From contig CAMIIO010000011.1 in NCBI GenBank assembly GCA_946221065.1, forward strand, positions 10,309-74,308: 64,000 bases of DNA, in the 5' to 3' direction. The DNA comes from an uncultured Rothia sp. (GTDB taxonomy: Bacteria > Actinomycetota > Actinomycetes > Actinomycetales > Micrococcaceae). Shown here one piece after another: positions 59,901 through 64,000 of this stretch (positions are counted from its first letter, which is position 1; each line of letters begins with the position of its first letter). Position numbers and translations under genes: made by a program. The notes beneath the pieces were generated by a model that was given only the letters and a program-made list of their open reading frames with translations, searched no databases and was not told where the DNA came from.

Positions 59901-61733
59901 GTTGAAGCGCCTTCAGGGATAGCGATAGGTAAAATGATGTAACCGTACTTTTTTCCTTCCGCTTTGCGCATCACGCGACCTACCGCCTGAATCACATCCA
60001 CCATGGAATTACGGGGGTTGAGGAAGAGAACCGCATCAAGGTTAGGAACGTCCACGCCTTCGGTCAGGCAACGTGCGTTAGAAAGAATCCTGCATTGAGG
60101 GACCTTGGTTTCTACATCTTCTTTAAGCCAGTTCAGCTGCGTGCCACGTTCTTGAGCATTCATGCTGCTATCGACGTGCTTTACTTGAACTCCCAAATCA
60201 TCGGTGGGGTCTTCGTTCTTAAGGTTTTGCAAGTGTACGCGGACGAGTTCTTCGAATTCTCCTGCAACGGATTTTGAGGCAGCAATTGATTTATTGAACG
60301 CGACGGCGCGGCGCATCGGGGCGTAATCGGTACCGAAAGACGTCTCATGGTCTCCACCGCGGCGTTTGGCTAGACCATTCCAGCAGCCAATCAACTTGGC
60401 AACATCATCAATGTTTAACTCATTAGATTCATCCGCCAAAATCTCCTGGAACGAAGAAGTCACCTGAGATTCATCAACACCCAGGACTAACACTTTGTAG
60501 TCTGCCAGCAATCCCTTTTCGACTGCCTCTCCGAAACCAATCCGCAGCATCAGGACCAAAGAGAGTTTCGTCATCCATGGACGCGAGAACTGCCTCTGAT
60601 TCTTTTGCTTTGTTCTTTGTCTCATCGTTGAAAAGGCGAGGGGTCGCGGTCATGTACAGGCGCTTATCACCGCGTACCAGATTATTGTCATGAATCTTGG
60701 TGAAATGTGATTGCTGTTCCCCTGCCAATTGAACGCCGGTGGTGCGGTGTGCCTCATCGCAGATAATCAAATCGAAATCAGGCAAACCAGCTTTTTGGGC
60801 TTCAATGACGGCATCTACCGATTGGTAAGTGGAAAACACCACCGTGAGTCCTTCACTCAAGATACGTCGCCCCATAGCCTCTACGAGCGTTTTTCCGTCG
60901 GTGGTCGCGGGGATTTGAAGGTCGTGTAGTTGCACATCAGTAATGTCCTCGGTGACCCGGCGGCCTACTTTGACATCCGAGCAGACGGCGTAGGCGTGCA
61001 TTTCGGTGGTGGTTTCGTTGGAGAATTCTTGGACGGATTGCGACATCAAAGCCAGTGAAGGCACCATGAAGAGAATCTGCGCATGGCCTTTTTGTTCAGC
61101 GAATTTTTCTGCCAGACGTAGGGCTGTAAAGGTCTTGCCGGTTCCGCAGGCCATGATGAGTTTGCCGCGATCATGAGTTTCGAAACCCGCTAGCGTGTTC
61201 TTAATGGCATCATGCTGGTGAGGTCGAGGTTTCTTTTTCTCGTATGTTTCTAGAGAGCCTTCTGGGGCATCGAAACGGTAGGTGTCCCAGTCGATGTTGG
61301 AGTTACGAAAGTCGTTGAGGCCTATAAGTTTTACCGGAATATGCTGGTTTTCCAGCATGGCTTCTGCTGGTTTGGACCATTTGTCGGTGGTGGAGACGAC
61401 GATGCGTTCGGTGAAGGGTCTGCGGGATGAGGCGGATAGGAAGGAGTCGATGTCGCTTTTGGCCATGGTGTGTTCTGGTGAGTAGAACTTGCATTGGATG
61501 GCTGCGAGTCCGCCGTCGTAGCGTTGGGCGACGAGGTCGATGCCGAGGTCGGCGTAGTTGTTGCGTTGTGGCCAGTCTTTCCAGAGCCAGACTTTTTCGT
61601 ATTGGGGTGCTTGGGTGCCGTCTTTGAGGAGGAATTGTTGGGTGAGGGCTTCTAGATGATCGCCTTGGTTCCGGGTGGAGACTGATTTTTCCCGGAAATG
61701 CGTGAGGAGGTCATCAAAGGTAGTAGTAGACAT
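56912..61733 (-). pseudogene. Single-chain restriction-modification enzyme (LlaBIII-like), frameshifted
   Basis: Two overlapping frames make up one protein of about 1,570 residues. From the start at 61733: an Mrr-like nuclease domain with Asp66 and QCK at 80-82, then a helicase domain with Walker A GTGKT (197-201) and CDEAHRTTG. This frame is lost at about 60551. The second frame (to 56912) has the helicase C-lobe (VIQAVGRVMRKAEG), a methyltransferase with EPFVGTGTFITRLL and NPPY, and a target-recognition half. A two-base loss near 60551 (GPE-MLRIGFGEAV junction) explains the break. Such ATP-dependent enzymes cut foreign DNA and methylate their own. As it stands, cutting is probably lost. Confidence 0.85.
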
Positions 61734-61876
61734 GATCAGCTCTCATTAGTCTGGAACGGAATAAATAGAATTCTACTTAGAATTCAAAGGTACATTGCTA
61801 AAACAGGCGTATCTCTCAAGAAGACTCCAGAGCAAAGTACGTTTGCAAACTAAAAGAGATTGTGAATGGGACAAAT

Positions 61877-62635
61877 ATGAGTACATCCGAACCTACATAT
61901 TTCAGGGTTGCCAGGAGTTACCCGGGGAATAGAATCGTTGGAAGTTACACTTGGAGACTTCATGCAGGTGGTACATCTTTTTATCTGAAACCACGCGAGA
62001 CTCTTCAAGACTACAAAATAAGTATCCACGGTCCTGATCCCAGGCATAGTGACGCGGGGGAAATGATTAAATTTTCCTTTGACTCAAGTTTGGGTCTATC
62101 GAAAAAAGCGCAACCGAGTTTCACTAAAGGTTACGGGGTTGGAGAAAACGGGAAACTTATCGTAAGAGGTAGGGAAATTCAACCGGGTGTGAAACATGTT
62201 CTCCGGATGCGGTGGACGGGAGATATGTTTCAAGATGGTGCTTATGATTCTCAGGATAAGAAGAGCATGAACAAACGACATACAGCATTGCTCATACCTG
62301 CACCTGGACCCTTCCATTATGTTGATCTTGACTTTTATCTAACGGGTCCAGGAATCCCAGCATTCATTCCTATAAAGAGAATGAAAACAAAGGACAACGC
62401 CGTCATCGGACCAATTAAAAATAAAGCGCATCAGAGTCTAACTGCTGTAGCACATCATCGATCAGCTCTTAAACATCCTCCCTATGAAGACCCGATGAAG
62501 AACCAACAAAAACTCCGAGGTTTGCGCGAACGTGTACGAGGGATGCATGTGCTGAATACAGAAGAAGACTTCTTAGTAGTTCAAGAAATCTGGATGGATT
62601 GGCATATGCTTAATTCCTCGGAATTGGATTTGTGA
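61877..62635 (+). CDS. Unrecognised protein divergent to the R-M gene
   Basis: This 252-residue basic protein starts at ATG 61877 (MSTSEPTYFRVARSYPGN); a GTG at 61862 is also possible. It has a beta-rich first half and a block HVLRMRWTGDMFQDGAY, then PGPFHYVDLDFYL with a Pro/Gly-rich stretch, and a helical basic tail with QEIWMDWHML. No signal peptide or membrane helix is seen. It shares a 140-base upstream region with the R-M gene, so it may be functionally linked, but there is no proof. Confidence 0.6.
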   Translation: MSTSEPTYFRVARSYPGNRIVGSYTWRLHAGGTSFYLKPRETLQDYKISIHGPDPRHSDAGEMIKFSFDSSLGLSKKAQPSFTKGYGVGENGKLIVRGREIQPGVKHVLRMRWTGDMFQDGAYDSQDKKSMNKRHTALLIPAPGPFHYVDLDFYLTGPGIPAFIPIKRMKTKDNAVIGPIKNKAHQSLTAVAHHRSALKHPPYEDPMKNQQKLRGLRERVRGMHVLNTEEDFLVVQEIWMDWHMLNSSELDL

Positions 62636-62672
62636 GAACTTTCTTTACTGATTCAAGGCGCCTCCGGCGCTG

Positions 62673-62780
62673 ACCGTCCTCGGCTTCCTTGCTTGTGCAT
62701 CGAATATGCGGGCCCCGCGCTTTTGCTCATTCCTCGCAATGCGCACCCCATATTCTCGCAACGCAAGGAGCCCGGACGGT
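62673..62780. repeat. 108-base imperfect palindrome
   Basis: ACCGTCCTCGGCTTCCTTGC at the left pairs with GCAAGGAGCCCGGACGGT at the right, and an inner stem with GAATATGCGGG and CCCCATATTC continues. The centre is GC rich. It follows the stop of the gene at 61877 by 37 bases. It could be a large terminator, a mobile palindromic repeat or a structured RNA. Confidence 0.6.
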
Positions 62781-62881
62781 TAAGTCCAGACTCCAATACA
62801 GTGCCATTAAAGTGGCTCATTTAGTTATCGACTACTAGTCAACTTGCAGAATACTCACCTGCTTGTGATTGGCGAGGAACT

Positions 62882-63397
62882 CTAGCGTCCGATAGCTAGA
62901 ACGGGCGTACTCCAATTCTTTCTGCCAGTCAACTCAGTTCGATCCCAATAAATGCCAGGATTTGGTCTGATGCTATTTTGGATTTTTCTTACCTTGAAGT
63001 CGAATCCAGACGTATTCTGTCTTGGTAGTAGTTCTAGAAGGCTAGCAGCCTGTACCCGAAGCAACTCAGCGCAACTAAGCCTTCGATAGCAGACAGTAAT
63101 GAATGTACCTTCACTTACTGGGTCTACTCTTAGAAGGGTCTCTGCATTTCGTTTTACTGGCCATGGGATGGAAGCTGCATCATTAAGGATGTTTACCTGC
63201 CCGCCATGGAAATTATGAATATTTTGTATCCAAACGGGCCAGTAGTGTTGGCGCTTAAGTATGAACCCGCCGTTGACTGTCCACTGAATTTGCCAGGGTT
63301 CTTCACGTCCAATCTGTAACCAGTCAAGAATAGCTATCAAAAAGGCTACTAAGGACACAAAGAGGGATGCCCCCGCCACGAAATCGGAATTAACCAA
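62882..63397 (-). CDS. Membrane-anchored protein of unknown function
   Basis: A 171-residue protein with an N-terminal membrane helix (FVAGASLFVSLVAFLIAILDW, residues about 6-26) and a soluble part with WTVNGGFILKRQHYWPVW and FITVCYRRLS strands. The start is TTG at 63397 with AGAAGG six bases upstream. No family was recognised. Its layout (one N-terminal helix then a soluble domain) resembles the pair at 43.65-44.65 kb. Confidence 0.6.
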   Translation of the reverse strand: MVNSDFVAGASLFVSLVAFLIAILDWLQIGREEPWQIQWTVNGGFILKRQHYWPVWIQNIHNFHGGQVNILNDAASIPWPVKRNAETLLRVDPVSEGTFITVCYRRLSCAELLRVQAASLLELLPRQNTSGFDFKVRKIQNSIRPNPGIYWDRTELTGRKNWSTPVLAIGR

Positions 63398-63458
63398 ACT
63401 AACCTTCTTTGCTCATAGGTCAAATCTTATTTAATTCTAGAGCGCGCGTTCAGCCTCC

Positions 63459-63766
63459 CTACACTTCCTCTGCGTACAATGCAGCTTGTCTTTCGAGTAG
63501 CGATGTTGCCATCTCAAATGCCTCCTGAATCTGAACACGTTCCGTAATTGCAAAATAGGTTAAAACGAATCCTTCTTGTAGCTCACTTTCAGTCAATACC
63601 TGAGCGATAGCTTCGCGATCATGAGTCGGGCAAGCGACGCTGATTCCACCGTTGACGTTGAAACCGTCAGAAGTTGACTAGTCATTGCCCATGGGCGGGC
63701 AGAGGTGCATTTCTTTCCACAGATATAACAGTTGGAAGTTTGGTCTAGTTCTTTCATCGTGGGCAT
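63459..63766 (-). pseudogene. Small Cys-pair protein with frameshift and stop
   Basis: The frame from ATG 63766 (AAGGA upstream) begins MPTMKELDQTSNCYICGKKC, a zinc-finger-like Cys pair. It then continues in another frame with DGFNVNGGISVACPTHDREA and a well-formed helical tail (ESELQEGFVLTYFAITERV) to the stop at 63459. At least one frame change and a TAG near 63680 separate them. Codon patterns look real, so this is a broken gene or a sequence error. The remaining bases to 64000 hold no gene I can support. Confidence 0.5.
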
Positions 63767-64000
63767 TGTGAATCCTTATATAGAGGTATCGGGTAGGGAG
63801 TGCTCTGCTAACTTTTGCTAACAGATTTGCTAACCACAGCTAGCGAAACAATGCACGGAGGTGGACGAATTACAAAAAAGAATCCTGAAAATACGCGGAA
63901 GTAGTCCGCTGCGGAATGCCCTATTCTGTCTTGTAAGAAGGAGTTGCCGGAGTAACCACACTTCAGAAAGCTCTTTGCTTCCTCTTCGACCCTGAACACT

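Noticed and set aside
63808..63999. Minus-strand frame at the window edge
   Set aside because: No motif or start signal, and the true extent is outside the window.

Overview
The window looks like plasmid-type DNA from a Gram-positive actinomycete, most likely a member of the Micrococcaceae (Rothia-, Glutamicibacter- or Arthrobacter-like). This is inferred from gene content: MobF-type relaxase, DUF4913, mycothiol-era arsenate reductases, CmtR, leaderless-looking promoters and mixed GC content. No rRNA, tRNA or CRISPR array was seen.

The backbone appears to be two related plasmid modules arranged as mirror images around a metal-resistance island. Left module, from the edge inward: ParA plus ribbon-helix-helix partner (1.6-2.4 kb), replication protein (2.5-3.5 kb), zinc-finger/coiled-coil protein (4.2-5.1 kb), an oriT-like site (5.2-5.4 kb), a coiled-coil gene convergent with an HNH-type gene (7.3-8.1 kb) and a broken UmuD-like gene (8.7-9.1 kb). 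Right module, in the opposite order: UmuD-like gene (35.3 kb), HicA/HicB-like pair (36.0 kb), HNH-type gene and convergent coiled-coil gene (36.8-37.8 kb), a second oriT-like site (38.2-38.3 kb), MobF relaxase (38.4-43.6 kb), coupling protein and a VirB4-like remnant (45.1-47.5 kb), a second replication protein (48.6-49.7 kb), a second ParA plus ribbon-helix-helix pair (49.9-50.7 kb) and SSB (51.0 kb). A 36-base stretch is identical in inverted orientation between the two oriT-like sites.

Between the modules lies cargo. An efflux gene with an ArsR-type regulator (10.5-12.0 kb) is followed by a MerR/SulP pair (12.5-14.6 kb). The arsenic cluster (14.7-21.2 kb) has a PstS-like remnant, flavoprotein, two arsenate-reductase-like proteins, ACR3 pump, ArsR and a TrxB-TrxA fusion. 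Two acetyltransferases and a CPBP protease follow. The mercury cluster (24.9-31.2 kb) has MerR, a MerT-like protein, CcdA, TlpA, MerA, MerB and a second disulfide oxidoreductase, with three matching MerR-type operators. Next come a serine resolvase with its res site (31.3-32.0 kb) and a CmtR/P1B-ATPase pair (32.7-35.0 kb).

Right of the plasmid functions are degenerate IS copies, a Tat-exported protein, a trypsin-like protease, a frameshifted single-chain restriction-modification enzyme (56.9-61.7 kb) and a few unrecognised genes.

Metal-resistance genes are mostly intact. Many backbone genes carry frameshifts or nonsense codons: relaxase, VirB4 tail, HNH copy 2, coiled-coil copy 2 and UmuD copy 1. 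Several of these lesions are one-base contractions of homopolymers, so assembly error must be excluded before calling the conjugation system dead.
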